From NCBI GenBank assembly GCA_963829845.1, contig CAWHKD010000012.1:1-64000 (forward strand): a stretch of DNA of 64,000 nucleotides, read 5' to 3'. The notes under the pieces were generated by a model. That model saw nothing but the letters and a program-made list of their open reading frames with translations, made no database searches and was not told where the DNA came from. Shown here one piece after another: positions 17,129 to 26,577 of this stretch. The translations under genes and the position numbers were made by a program. Source of the stretch: Gaiellasilicea sp963829845. GTDB lineage: Bacteria; Actinomycetota; Thermoleophilia; Gaiellales; Gaiellaceae. Every line of letters starts with the position of its first letter. Within the stretch, counting starts at the first letter, position 1.

Positions 17129-17349
17129 CAGATGGTCGCCGCCGTGAGATCGCCCGCCTCGGGACGCTGACTGGCTGCTCTGGGGCGCGGCGTCGGGGCG
17201 GCGCCGATGCTGGTGGCATCGGTGTCGTCACGGCGACGCGAAGCGGACGGGACGGCTGGAAGGTCGCGGAGCGACCTGGAAGCCGTGCCGGTAGCGGCCC
17301 AGACACACCAGGCAGTGTCACGAGCGCGCGAGATCGCGGTGGCGGCCAT
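17128..17349 (-). CDS. Possible 73-residue protein between zwf and opcA
   Basis: The frame begins with ATG one base after the zwf stop and ends with a TGA that shares a base with the opcA ATG. It therefore exactly fills the gap in a tightly packed operon. The product (MAATAISRARDTAWCVWAATG...) is Ala/Arg/Thr-rich, contains one Cys and two Trp, and has no recognised domain. Third-position GC is high but lower than in neighbouring genes, so it may be only an open spacer. The position is the main argument for it. Confidence 0.4.
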   Translation of the reverse strand: MAATAISRARDTAWCVWAATGTASRSLRDLPAVPSASRRRDDTDATSIGAAPTPRPRAASQRPEAGDLTAATI

Positions 17350-17350
17350 C

Positions 17351-18862
17351 TTAGTGTCGCCTCCACGAGCGGCCGTCCCGGCGGATCAGGTCGGCGGCGC
17401 TGGACGGTCCCCAGCTTCCGGCCGGATAGTTCGGGAAGTTCGGCCGGTCCCGCTTCCAGGCGGCGACGATCGCGTCGACCAAGCCCCACTGCTCGTCCAC
17501 TTCGTCGGAGCGCGTGAACAGCGTCGCGTCACCGAGCATCGCATCGAGGATCAGGCGCTCGTAGGCTTCGGGCAAGCCGGTGCGGAAGGCGCCGCCGTAG
17601 AGGAAGTCCATGTGCACGGTGCGGATGCTCATCCCGGCGCCGGGCACCTTCGCTCCGATCGCGAGCGAGACGCCCTCATCCGGCTGGACGTGGATCAGGA
17701 GCACGTTCGGCCGCAGTCCCTCGCCCGCGATCTCGGCGAAGGGCGGGTGCGGCGCGCGCTGGAACTGAATCGCGATCGTCGTCTCCCGCCGCGGCAGCCG
17801 CTTCCCCGCGCGGACGTAGAACGGCGTGTCCGCCCAGCGCCAGTTGTCGACGTAGAGCTTCGCGGCGATGTACGTCTCGGTCGGCGAGTCGCCGGCGACG
17901 CCGGGCTCCTCGCGATAGCCGGGCGCTTCCTCGCCCTCGATGTAGCCCCGCGCGTACTGGCCGCGCACGACCGACTTCGGCCCCGGCGTGTGCAGCGAGC
18001 GGAGCACCTTCACCTTCTCATTCCGGACCGAGTCGGCCGTGAAGTCGATCGGCGGCTCCATCGCGGTCAGGGCGACGAGCTGGAGCAGGTGGTTCTGGAA
18101 GACGTCGCGGATGACGCCGGCCTGCTCGTAGAACGCGGCCCGGCCCTCGATCCCGATCGACTCGCCGACCGTGATCTGGACGTGGTCGATGAACTGCCGG
18201 TTCCAGATCGGCTCGAAGATGCCGTTCGCGAACCGCAGCGCGAGCATGTTCTGGACCGTTTCCTTGCCCAGGTAGTGATCGATCCGGAAGATCTCGTCCT
18301 CGGTGAAGTGCTGCTGCAGGATCTCGTTCAGCCGGTGCGCCGAGGTGCGGTCGTGGCCGAACGGCTTCTCGACGATCAGCCGGATCCAGCCCTCCGTGCT
18401 GCGCCGCTCGCCGAGTTCGTTGACGATCGTCTCGAACGCCGCAGGCGGCACGGCGAGGTAGTAGAGGCGGTTGCCCGAGCAGCCGCGCTGCCGGTCGAGG
18501 TCGTTCAGGGCCTCGACGACGCGGTCCTCCCCCTCGTCCTCCGCGAAGTCGGTGGCGACGTAGCGCATCCCGTCGGCCAGCTCACCCCAGACCTGCGCGT
18601 CGAAGTCGTCGCGGGCGTGCTCGCGCACGGCCTGCTTCATCTCCGCGATCCACTGCTTCGTCGTCTGCTCGGTGCGGGCGACGCCGACAACGCCGAAACG
18701 CTCCGGCAGCAGCCGGCGGAGGGCCAGCGCGTAGAGGGCCGGGAAGATCTTCCGCCGCGTCAGGTCGCCGGTCGCGCCGAAGACGACGATCGCGCACGCG
18801 TCAGGGCTGCGGCGCAGGCGCAGGCCTTCGAGCATCGGGTTGCCGTCGTCGGGCGAGCTCAC
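17351..18862 (-). CDS. zwf: Glucose-6-phosphate 1-dehydrogenase
   Basis: Zwf oxidises glucose 6-phosphate to 6-phosphogluconolactone, usually with NADP. The 503-residue protein has the N-terminal nucleotide-binding motif VFGATGDLTRRKIFPAL, the substrate/catalytic motif RIDHYLGKETVQNM with the active-site His, and VEKPFGHD. The length is typical. It overlaps gnd by 4 bases and is followed by a small frame and opcA. No lactonase (pgl) gene is present, so that step is either spontaneous or encoded elsewhere. Confidence 0.97.
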   Translation of the reverse strand: MSSPDDGNPMLEGLRLRRSPDACAIVVFGATGDLTRRKIFPALYALALRRLLPERFGVVGVARTEQTTKQWIAEMKQAVREHARDDFDAQVWGELADGMRYVATDFAEDEGEDRVVEALNDLDRQRGCSGNRLYYLAVPPAAFETIVNELGERRSTEGWIRLIVEKPFGHDRTSAHRLNEILQQHFTEDEIFRIDHYLGKETVQNMLALRFANGIFEPIWNRQFIDHVQITVGESIGIEGRAAFYEQAGVIRDVFQNHLLQLVALTAMEPPIDFTADSVRNEKVKVLRSLHTPGPKSVVRGQYARGYIEGEEAPGYREEPGVAGDSPTETYIAAKLYVDNWRWADTPFYVRAGKRLPRRETTIAIQFQRAPHPPFAEIAGEGLRPNVLLIHVQPDEGVSLAIGAKVPGAGMSIRTVHMDFLYGGAFRTGLPEAYERLILDAMLGDATLFTRSDEVDEQWGLVDAIVAAWKRDRPNFPNYPAGSWGPSSAADLIRRDGRSWRRH

Positions 18863-19758
18863 CGCTGGTCGCGCGCCTTCTTCGCGGCCCTCGCAGCCTT
18901 GACGGCGTGGCCGCCGAACTGGTTTCGGAGCGCGGCCTGTACCTTCGCCGAGAAATCGATCTCGCGGCGCGAGGCGAAGCGGGAGTAGAGCGCCGACGTG
19001 ATCGCCGGCACCGGCACGTTCGCGTTGATCGCCTCGTTGATCGTCCAGCGGCCCTCGCCGGAGTCCTCGACATAGGGGGCGATCGAGTCGAGGCCGTCGC
19101 CGTACTGCTCGAGCGCCTCGTGCAGCAGCTCGAGCAGCCAGGACCGGACGACCGACCCGTAGCGCCAGATCCCCGCGATCTCGCTCAGGTCGAGCTCGAA
19201 CTCGGAATGGTGCATCAGCTCGAAGCCCTCGGCGTACGCCTGCATCAGCCCGTACTCGATCCCGTTGTGGACCATCTTCGTGAAGTGGCCCGCGCCCGAG
19301 GCCCCCACGTGTGCCCAGCCGTTCTCCGGCGCCAGCGCCTCGAAGATCGGTTGCAGCCGCTTCACCGGTGCCTTGTCGCCCCCGGCCATCAGGCAGAACC
19401 CCACCTCGAGGCCCCAGATCCCGCCGGAGACACCGACGTCGACGAACGCGACCTTGCGCTTGCGCGCCTCGGCATAGCGCCGCTTCGAGTCGCGGAAGTT
19501 CGAGTTGCCGCCGTCCACGATCGTGTCGCCCGGCTCGACGATGTCGAGCAGCTTCTGGAACGTGTCCTCGGTGATCTTCCCGGACGGCACCATCAGCCAG
19601 ATGTGGCGCGGCGCGTCCAGCTGCTTCGCCAGCGCGCGTAGCGTCTTCGCAGTCGAGTCGACCTTCGGGTCGTACGTCTTCAGCTCGTGCCCGTGCTGCT
19701 CCAGGCGTCGCGTCATCCCCGAGCCCATCCGGCCGAGGCCCACCATTCCTAGCTGCAT
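18859..19758 (-). CDS. gnd: 6-phosphogluconate dehydrogenase, short (NAD-type) form
   Basis: This enzyme oxidatively decarboxylates 6-phosphogluconate to ribulose 5-phosphate. The 299-residue protein starts MQLGMVGLGRMGSGM with the GxGxxG dinucleotide fold and carries VDGGNSNFRDSKRR, the catalytic region GASGAGHFTKMVHNGIEYGLMQAYAEG and GRWTINEAI. It lacks the long C-terminal tail of the roughly 470-residue NADP enzyme and so belongs to the short GndA-like class. ATG at 19758 is chosen over an upstream in-frame ATG because it begins the nucleotide-binding strand. It lies one base after the pgi stop. Confidence 0.93.
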   Translation of the reverse strand: MQLGMVGLGRMGSGMTRRLEQHGHELKTYDPKVDSTAKTLRALAKQLDAPRHIWLMVPSGKITEDTFQKLLDIVEPGDTIVDGGNSNFRDSKRRYAEARKRKVAFVDVGVSGGIWGLEVGFCLMAGGDKAPVKRLQPIFEALAPENGWAHVGASGAGHFTKMVHNGIEYGLMQAYAEGFELMHHSEFELDLSEIAGIWRYGSVVRSWLLELLHEALEQYGDGLDSIAPYVEDSGEGRWTINEAINANVPVPAITSALYSRFASRREIDFSAKVQAALRNQFGGHAVKAARAAKKARDQR

Positions 19759-19759
19759 G

Positions 19760-21112
19760 TCAGATGTCCTCCAGTCGGATGCGTACGACACGACGGCCGC
19801 GCTCCTCGAGCGCGGCGAAGTCGCCCGCCGCCTGCGAGCGGATCAAGCGGGCGAAGCCGAAGTCGCGGCCCGGGATCGCCAGCTCGGCGCCCGGGTCGTC
19901 CACCACCTGGACGAAGAGACCGGTGTTCGGGCCGCCCTTGTGCAGCTGCCCGGTCGAGTGCAGGTAGCGCGGACCGAGGCCCCGCGTGACGACACAGCCT
20001 GTTTCGTGCGCGCGCTCGACGAGCGGCGCCAGCTCGTCCTCGCGGGCGGGGTCGACGAAGGCCTGGATGCAGACGTAGTCGCGTCCGGCCTGCGCCTGCG
20101 CGAGCAGCTCGTCGAACGACCCCTGCGGCTCGAGGTCGGGCTCGCCGCCCGCCAGCACGTCGTTCGTCTTGTCCTTCGCAGCCTGCACGTCCGGCTGGTC
20201 GAACGGGTTGATCCGCAGCACGTGACCCGCGACCGCGGTCGCGAACTCCCAGCGGTAGAACTCGGCGCCGAGGTCGTACCCGTCGACGAGGTTCGGCTCG
20301 CCTCGCTGCCGGTCCGGCCCGTCCGGCGACTCGCCCGGCGCGGGCACGAGTCCCTTGCCCAGCTTGCCCGTGGACTCAGCGAGCAGCTGCTCAGCCCAGA
20401 CCCCGAAGCCGGTGGCGGACTCGTCGATGCAGACCTTGTCCCTGCCTTCCCGCCAGGCTTCGCCGAGTTGCAGGCCGAGCTCGAGACCCGGGTTGCCGTC
20501 CTCGGCCTGACAGGCGTCGGCCATCCCGCCGGCCCTCTCGAGAAAGCGGGACATGTCGACACCCATCAGTGCCGCCGGCACGATTCCGAACATCGAGAGC
20601 GCCGAGTAGCGGCCGCCGATCTCGGGCTCGCCCGCGAAGACGGCGCGGAAACCCCGTTCGTGGGCGAGGCCCTCCAACTCGGAACCCGGGTCGGTGATCG
20701 CGGCGAACTGGGCCCCGCGACCGCCGGTCCGCTCCCAGAAGTACTCGAGCTGGGAGCGCGTCTCGATCGTCGAGCCCGACTTCGAGGAGGCGAGGAAGAG
20801 CGTCCGCTCGAGGTCGACGGTGCGCTCGAGCCTCCGGATCGCCTCCGGATGCGTGGTGTCGATGACGTGGAACGACTCGACGTCGAACGTCCGCCGCAGC
20901 ACCTCCGGCGCGAGCGAGGAGCCGCCCATGCCAAGGAGGACGCAATCGTGGAACTGCTCGGTCGCTGCCGCGACGAAGGCGTTCAGCTCGTCGACGTGGG
21001 CGCGGACTCGTGGGACGACGTCGAGCCAGCCGAGCCAGCGGTCCTCGCCCGAGTCGGTCCAGAGCGAGGCGTCGTAGGCCCAGATCCGCTCGACGATCGA
21101 CGGAGAACTCAC
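19760..21112 (-). CDS. pgi: Glucose-6-phosphate isomerase
   Basis: Pgi interconverts glucose 6-phosphate and fructose 6-phosphate. The 450-residue protein shows the two SIS-type sugar-phosphate binding parts (VLLGMGGSSLAPEV and ASSKSGSTIETRS) and the C-terminal catalytic region near YLHSTGQLHKGGPNTGLFVQ. In several bacteria this type is fused to transaldolase. Here the two are separate genes overlapping by 4 bases, with the same order as in the fusion. It returns fructose 6-phosphate from the transaldolase/transketolase steps to Zwf. Confidence 0.93.
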   Translation of the reverse strand: MSSPSIVERIWAYDASLWTDSGEDRWLGWLDVVPRVRAHVDELNAFVAAATEQFHDCVLLGMGGSSLAPEVLRRTFDVESFHVIDTTHPEAIRRLERTVDLERTLFLASSKSGSTIETRSQLEYFWERTGGRGAQFAAITDPGSELEGLAHERGFRAVFAGEPEIGGRYSALSMFGIVPAALMGVDMSRFLERAGGMADACQAEDGNPGLELGLQLGEAWREGRDKVCIDESATGFGVWAEQLLAESTGKLGKGLVPAPGESPDGPDRQRGEPNLVDGYDLGAEFYRWEFATAVAGHVLRINPFDQPDVQAAKDKTNDVLAGGEPDLEPQGSFDELLAQAQAGRDYVCIQAFVDPAREDELAPLVERAHETGCVVTRGLGPRYLHSTGQLHKGGPNTGLFVQVVDDPGAELAIPGRDFGFARLIRSQAAGDFAALEERGRRVVRIRLEDI

Positions 21113-22221
21113 GCCGCGGCGAGCTGTTCCCGCTTGGCGCGAATCCCGTCGAGCAGCTCCTGGAACGAGTCGGCGAACTTCTGCACGCCCTCTGCCTCGA
21201 GCGTCTCGACGACGTCGTCGTAGTCGACGCCCACCTCGGCCAGCCGCTCGATCAGCTTGCGCGCCTCGGCGAGCCCCTCGGTGATCGTCGACGCGACCTT
21301 CCCGTGGTCCTGGAAGGCGACCACGGTCTCGGCCGGCATCGTGTTCACCGTCTCAGGCCCGATCAGCTCCTCGACGTACATGACGTCGCGATACTCGGGG
21401 TTCTTGGTCGACGTCGAGGCCCAAAGACAGCGCTGCGATTTCGCGCCCTTGCCGGCGAGGAACTCCCAGCGCGGGCCGGAGAACGCCTCCTGCCAGTGGC
21501 GGTACGCGAGCTTCGCGTTCGCGATCGCCAGCTTCCCCTGCAGCCTCGTCGCCTGGCCGCCGATCTCGTCGAGCCGGCGGTCGGCTTCCGTGTCGACGCG
21601 CGAGACGAAGAAGCTCGCGACGGACCTGACGTCGGTCGGATCGCCGCCGCCGGCCACCAGCCGCTCCAGCCCGCGGATGTACGCCTCGGCCACGGCCGCG
21701 TAGCGATCGAGCGAGAAAATCAGGGTCACGTTGATCGACTTGCCCTTCGCGATGCAGTCCTCGATCGCGGCGAGGCCTGGCACGGTCGCCGGGATCTTCA
21801 CGAACAGGTTCGGCTTGTCGACCTCGTCGTGCAGCCTGATCGCCTGCTCGAACGTCGCCTCGCGGTCGTACGCGAGCGTCGGATCGACCTCGATCGAGAC
21901 AAAGCCGTCGACGTGGTCGGTCCGCTCCCAGACCGGCCGCATCAGATCGCAGGCGCGGCGGATGTCCTCCATCGCCAGCTGCAGGAAGATCTCGGTCGGG
22001 TCGTCCTCGGTCTCGAGGAGCTCGCCGAGCTGCTCGTCGTACCAGTCGCCGGTGGCGAGCGCCTTCTGGAAGATCGTCGGGTTCGAGGTGACGCCGACGA
22101 TGGAATCCTCCTTCATCAGCCTGGCGAGCTCGTCCGTGTCGAGCATCTCGCGCGAGACCGAGTCGATCCACGGGCTCACGCCCGCCTCGAAGAGCTCATG
22201 CAGTCGTGACGTGGCCATCAT
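21109..22221 (-). CDS. tal: Transaldolase
   Basis: Tal transfers dihydroxyacetone units between sugar phosphates in the non-oxidative pentose phosphate pathway. The 370-residue protein has the Schiff-base region NLFVKIPATVPGLAAIEDC with the catalytic Lys, the N-terminal SNPTIFQKAL and SQRCLWASTSTKNPEY. The first of two adjacent ATGs at 22221 has an AGGAG site a few bases upstream, inside rpiB, whose end it overlaps by 26 bases. It belongs to the long actinobacterial transaldolase class. Confidence 0.95.
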   Translation of the reverse strand: MMATSRLHELFEAGVSPWIDSVSREMLDTDELARLMKEDSIVGVTSNPTIFQKALATGDWYDEQLGELLETEDDPTEIFLQLAMEDIRRACDLMRPVWERTDHVDGFVSIEVDPTLAYDREATFEQAIRLHDEVDKPNLFVKIPATVPGLAAIEDCIAKGKSINVTLIFSLDRYAAVAEAYIRGLERLVAGGGDPTDVRSVASFFVSRVDTEADRRLDEIGGQATRLQGKLAIANAKLAYRHWQEAFSGPRWEFLAGKGAKSQRCLWASTSTKNPEYRDVMYVEELIGPETVNTMPAETVVAFQDHGKVASTITEGLAEARKLIERLAEVGVDYDDVVETLEAEGVQKFADSFQELLDGIRAKREQLAAA

Positions 22222-22669
22222 TCATCTCCTTCTCCATCGCTTCGACTTTCCTCAATCGCTCCACGTAGCGCTCGCCGCCGTCGAAGCGCGCGCCGAGAAA
22301 GGCGCGTACGAGGTCGACCGCGAGCTCGGCGCCGATCACCTCGGAGCCGAGGCAGAGCACGTTCATGTCGTCGTGCTCGACGCCCTGGTGCGCCGAGTAG
22401 ACGTCGTGGCAGATCGCCGCCCGGATCCCGGCCATCTTGCAGGCCGCAACCGAGGCGCCGACACCCGAGCCACAAACCAGGACCCCGCGCTCGGCGTCCC
22501 CGCCGAGGATCGCCTCGCCGAGCTCGCGCGCCTTGTCCGGGTAGTCGATCCGCTTCGCATCCGTGTCGGTGCCGAGGTCGACGGTCTCGTGGCCGAGCCG
22601 GTCGAGCTCCTCGAGGATGCGCTCGCGCAGCTTGACGCCACGATGATCGAACGCGACCGCGACCCTCAT
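22196..22669 (-). CDS. rpiB: Ribose-5-phosphate isomerase B
   Basis: RpiB interconverts ribose 5-phosphate and ribulose 5-phosphate. The 157-residue protein has FDHRGVKLRERI, the conserved VCGSGVGASVAACKMAGIRAA and HDDMNVLCLGSEVIG. The usual GTGIG is replaced by CGSGVGAS, with the catalytic Cys in place. The tail is slightly longer than usual and holds the ribosome binding site of tal. It overlaps tkt by 4 bases. Confidence 0.94.
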   Translation of the reverse strand: MRVAVAFDHRGVKLRERILEELDRLGHETVDLGTDTDAKRIDYPDKARELGEAILGGDAERGVLVCGSGVGASVAACKMAGIRAAICHDVYSAHQGVEHDDMNVLCLGSEVIGAELAVDLVRAFLGARFDGGERYVERLRKVEAMEKEMNDGHVTTA

Positions 22670-24675
22670 CCCGCAACCCGTTCGAGCAGCGCGACGGCTC
22701 GGGCGGCGACGTTCTCGGCGGTGAAGCCGAGATTCGCCAGCACCACGTCACCCGGTGCCGACGCGCCGAAGCGGTCGATCCCGACCGATGCGCCCGCCTC
22801 ACCGACCCAGCGCTCCCAGCCGTGTGGAATCCCCGCCTCGACCGAGAGCCGTGCGCCCACGTCCGCCGGAAGCACCTCGTCGCGGTAGTCCTGCGGCTGC
22901 TCGGCGAAGAGCTCCCAGCACGGCATCGAGACGACTCGCACGTTGGCGTCGATCGTCCGCGCGGCCTCGTACGCGACGCCGAGCTCGGAGCCGGTCGCGA
23001 TCAGGACGATGTCTGGGGTGTTTTCACCCGACTGCCAAAGCGTGTACGCGCCGCGGAGCGCGCCTTCGGCCGGCGCCACCTCCGTGCGGTCGAGCGTCTC
23101 CAGCTTCTGGCGCGAGAGGGCGAGCGCGACAGGGCCGCCCTCCCGCTCGAGCGCGACCCGCCAGGCCATCGCCGTCTCGTTCGCGTCACCAGGGCGGACG
23201 TACCAGAGGTTCGGGATCGCCCGGAGCGCCATGTGGTGCTCGACGGGCTGGTGGGTCGGGCCGTCCTCGCCGACGCCGACCGAGTCGTGCGTCCAGACCC
23301 AGAGCGACTGCATGTGCCCGAGCGCGGAGAGGCGGACCGCCGGCCGCATGTAGTCGGAGAAGATCAGGAAGGTCGAGCCGTACGGCTTCAGCATCCCGTC
23401 GGTCAGCCCGATCCCATTCACGATCGAGCCCATCGCGTGCTCGCGGATGCCGAAGGCGATGTTCCGGCCGGCGTGCTGCCTCGAGAAGAGCCCGGCGCCC
23501 TCGAACTCGGTCTTCGTCGATTCGACGAGATCCGCGGCGCCGCCGACCATTGTCGGCGTGAAGGGCTTGATCGCCTGCATCACCTTCTTGCCGGCGTCGC
23601 GGCTGGCGACCGCTTCGCCCGCCGGGAACTCCGGTAGCGCCTCGACCCAGCCCGGCCGCGGCCTGCCGGTGCGGTCGGCGTCCCAGTCCTCCTTCAGTGT
23701 CGGAAACGCCTCGGCCCACTGCTCGAACCGCCGCAGCCATTCCTGCTCCCACTCGATCCCCTGCGGCCTCATGTCCATGTGCTCGTACACCTCAGGCGGG
23801 ACGTCGAACGTCTTCTCCGGGTCGAGCCCGAGCGCGCGCTTCACCGCCGCCACCTCCTCCTCACCCAGCGGTGACCCGTGCGACTTGGCCGTGTCGATCG
23901 CCTTCGGCGCGCCGTAGGCGATGTGGCTGCGGACGATGACCAGCGACGGCGCCTCCCGCTCGGCCTGCGCCGCCTGGATTGCACGCTCGATCGCGTCGAC
24001 GTCCTCGGAATCGGCGATCGACTGCACGTGCCAGCCCTGCGCCTCGAACCGCTTCGCCTTGTCCTCGGTCGTGAAGGTGAGCGAGGTGGTGCCGTCGATC
24101 GTGATGTGGTTGTCGTCGTAGAAGTAGACGAGCCGGCCGAGGCCGAGATGGCCCGCGATCGAAGCGGCCTCGTACGAGACGCCTTCCATCAGGTCGCCGT
24201 CGGAGCAGATCGCGTAGACGTAGCGGTCGAGGATCTCCGTGTGGGGTCGGTTGTAGCGCTCGGCCAGGAACCGGTCGGCGATCGCGAAGCCGACGCCGTT
24301 CGCGAACCCCTGCCCGAGCGGGCCTGTGGTCGTCTCGACACCTTCGGTGACGAAGTGCTCTGGATGGCCGGGCGTCCGCGATTCCCACTGGCGGAAGCGC
24401 TTCAACTCCTCGAGCGAGAGGTTGTGGCCGGTCAGGTGGAGGGTCGCGTACTGGAGGATGCAGGCGTGACCGGCGGAGAGGACGAAGCGGTCGCGGTTCG
24501 CCCAGTCCGGGTTGGCCGGGTTGTGGCGCATCACCCTCCGGTAGAGGACGTAGGCGAGCGGTGCCAGCGCCATCGCAGTCCCGGGGTGCCCGGCGTTCGC
24601 CTTCTGCACGGCGTCCATGGCGAGGGCACGGATCGTGTCGATCGACAGCTTCTGGATCTTCGCGTCGGCGGCCAC
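22666..24675 (-). CDS. tkt: Transketolase
   Basis: Transketolase moves two-carbon units between sugar phosphates using thiamine diphosphate. The 669-residue protein has all expected motifs: AGHPGTAMALAPLAYVLY, GPLGQGFANGVG, the ThDP motif GDGDLMEGVSYEAASIAGHLGLGRLVYFYDDN, and the C-terminal HDSVGVGEDGPTHQPVEH. The frame stays open far upstream across the divergent gene, but GTG at 24675 (VAADAKIQKLSIDTIRALAMD) is the natural start. It is the first gene of the operon. Only 33 bases separate it from the divergent ABC-F gene, so the promoters are compact and the mRNA may be nearly leaderless. Confidence 0.96.
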   Translation of the reverse strand: MAADAKIQKLSIDTIRALAMDAVQKANAGHPGTAMALAPLAYVLYRRVMRHNPANPDWANRDRFVLSAGHACILQYATLHLTGHNLSLEELKRFRQWESRTPGHPEHFVTEGVETTTGPLGQGFANGVGFAIADRFLAERYNRPHTEILDRYVYAICSDGDLMEGVSYEAASIAGHLGLGRLVYFYDDNHITIDGTTSLTFTTEDKAKRFEAQGWHVQSIADSEDVDAIERAIQAAQAEREAPSLVIVRSHIAYGAPKAIDTAKSHGSPLGEEEVAAVKRALGLDPEKTFDVPPEVYEHMDMRPQGIEWEQEWLRRFEQWAEAFPTLKEDWDADRTGRPRPGWVEALPEFPAGEAVASRDAGKKVMQAIKPFTPTMVGGAADLVESTKTEFEGAGLFSRQHAGRNIAFGIREHAMGSIVNGIGLTDGMLKPYGSTFLIFSDYMRPAVRLSALGHMQSLWVWTHDSVGVGEDGPTHQPVEHHMALRAIPNLWYVRPGDANETAMAWRVALEREGGPVALALSRQKLETLDRTEVAPAEGALRGAYTLWQSGENTPDIVLIATGSELGVAYEAARTIDANVRVVSMPCWELFAEQPQDYRDEVLPADVGARLSVEAGIPHGWERWVGEAGASVGIDRFGASAPGDVVLANLGFTAENVAARAVALLERVAG

Positions 24676-24708
24676 CTCGCGAGGATAACCGGCCACTACG
24701 CTTAGAGC

Positions 24709-26547
24709 GTGGCAGTCCTGATCGCGTCCGCGCTCCGGAAGGAGCTTTCCGGCGAGCCGCTCTTCGACGGTGTCTCGTTCAAGGTCGAGCGCCGTGACCG
24801 GCTTGCACTCGCCGGCCCGAACGGTGCCGGCAAGACGACGCTGCTGCGCGCGCTGATCGGCGAGACCGAGCTGGCAGGCGGCGAGCTCGCCTGGGAGAAG
24901 GGCGCGCGCGTGGCGCTGCACGACCAGCGGCCGCCGCGGCTCGGCGGTTTCACGCTGAGCGAGTACGCCCTCTCCGGCGCGGCCGATCTGATCGACGCCG
25001 AGCGCGAGCTGCGCCGGCTCGAGGAGGCGATGGCGGGCGGCGATCACGCGCCCGAGACGCTCCGCAGCTACGGGGAGGCGCAGGCCCGCCTCGAGCACGC
25101 CGGCGGCTACGGCTGGCGCGACCACGCCACCTCGGTGCTGCGCGGGCTCGGCTTCGCCGACGCGGACCTCGACCGCGGTCTCGAGACCTTCTCCGGCGGC
25201 GAGCTGACGCGCGCCTCGCTCGCGCGCGCGCTCTCGGGCGGCCCCGACCTGCTCCTGCTCGACGAGCCCACGAACCACCTCGACATGGAGTCGATGGAGT
25301 GGCTCGAGCAGGAGCTCTCGACGATCGACGCCGCCGTGATCCTCGTCGCGCACGACCGCTGGTTCCTCGAGTCGGTGGGCACGGCCGTGCTCGAGCTCGA
25401 GGGCGGCAAGTCGACGTACTTCCCGGGCAAGTGGCATGTCTGGCGCCAGGAGAAGGCGGCGCGGCTCGCGATGCAGGCGAAGTTCGCCGAGCGCCAGGCC
25501 GAGGACATCGCCCGGCTCGACCGCTTCGTCGCCCGCTTCCGCTACGGGACGAAGTCGCGGCAGGCACAGGCGAAGCTGAAGCAGATCGCGCGGATCGAGG
25601 CCGAGCGGGTCGAGGCGCCGAAGACGGGCCGCCGCACGCTGGGCTTCGAGTTCCTGAAGCCGGCACGCAGCGGACGGATGGTCGTCGAGGCGGAGGGCTT
25701 CGATCTCGCCGCAGGCACGAAGCCGTTGCTCGAGGACGCCGAGCTCGTGCTCGAGCGCGGCGAGCACGTCGCGCTGATCGGACCGAACGGCTCCGGCAAG
25801 TCGACGCTCCTGGAGGCGATCGTCGGCGGCCGGCTCGGGCGGATCGGGCACGGCGTCGAGATCGCGTATTTCTCCCAGCACGAGGTGGAGCTGGACGAGC
25901 GCGGCAGCGTGCTCGAGTGCGCAATGGGCGCCACCGGTCTCCAGCGCTCGCAGGCGCAGACGCTGCTCGGCCGCTTCCTCTTCTCCGGCTGGGACGACCA
26001 CGACAAACCGGTGGTCGCCCTCTCGGGCGGCGAGCGTCGCCGCCTCGCGCTCGCGCTCGTCGTCGCCTCGGGCGCGAACTTCCTCGTCCTGGACGAGCCG
26101 ACGAACCACCTCGACCTCGAGAGTCGGGAGGCGCTCGAGGCCGCGCTCGAAGCCTTTCCCGGTACCGTCCTGCTCGTCTCGCACGACCGCGCCGTCCTCG
26201 ACGCGGTCGCGGAGCGGATCGTGGCCGTCGAAGGACGCCGGCTCCGCTCCTACGACGGCGGCTGGGCCGACTACGCCCGGATCAGGGGCGACGAGACCGC
26301 GCCGCCGCCTCCGCCCCCGCGGGAACGGAAGGAGAAGCCGAAGCAGGTGAAGCCGCGCCCGAGCGAGCTCGAGCAGATCGAGGCCTCGATCCAAGCGCGT
26401 GAGCTCGAGCTCGCGGAGCTCGAACGGCAGCTGGCGGAGGACTGGGGGAACACCGAGACCTTGGCTGCGCACACGGCGGCCCGCGAGGATCTCCAGCAGC
26501 TGCTCGAGCAGTGGGAGCAGCTGTTCGAGGCCGCGCAACAGGTGTGA
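24709..26547 (+). CDS. ABC-F family ATPase
   Basis: ABC-F proteins have two ABC ATPase domains and no membrane part, and typically act on ribosomes during translation. The 612-residue protein has Walker A motifs GPNGAGKTT and GPNGSGKST, signatures FSGGELTR and LSGGERRR, two LLLDEPTNHLD/VLDEPTNHLD Walker B motifs, and an Arg/Lys-rich interdomain linker (about residues 240-310). The C-terminal charged, probably coiled-coil tail (residues 530-605) resembles the Uup group. GTG at 24709. The exact role (ribosome rescue, resistance or assembly) cannot be told from sequence. Confidence 0.9.
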   Translation: MAVLIASALRKELSGEPLFDGVSFKVERRDRLALAGPNGAGKTTLLRALIGETELAGGELAWEKGARVALHDQRPPRLGGFTLSEYALSGAADLIDAERELRRLEEAMAGGDHAPETLRSYGEAQARLEHAGGYGWRDHATSVLRGLGFADADLDRGLETFSGGELTRASLARALSGGPDLLLLDEPTNHLDMESMEWLEQELSTIDAAVILVAHDRWFLESVGTAVLELEGGKSTYFPGKWHVWRQEKAARLAMQAKFAERQAEDIARLDRFVARFRYGTKSRQAQAKLKQIARIEAERVEAPKTGRRTLGFEFLKPARSGRMVVEAEGFDLAAGTKPLLEDAELVLERGEHVALIGPNGSGKSTLLEAIVGGRLGRIGHGVEIAYFSQHEVELDERGSVLECAMGATGLQRSQAQTLLGRFLFSGWDDHDKPVVALSGGERRRLALALVVASGANFLVLDEPTNHLDLESREALEAALEAFPGTVLLVSHDRAVLDAVAERIVAVEGRRLRSYDGGWADYARIRGDETAPPPPPPRERKEKPKQVKPRPSELEQIEASIQARELELAELERQLAEDWGNTETLAAHTAAREDLQQLLEQWEQLFEAAQQV

Positions 26548-26577
26548 CGAGTCGCCGTCCGGCGGCGTAGACACGGT

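Noticed and set aside
17207..18988. Long plus-strand open frame antisense to zwf
   Set aside because: The opposite strand encodes a complete glucose-6-phosphate dehydrogenase, and this product looks like GC-driven noise.
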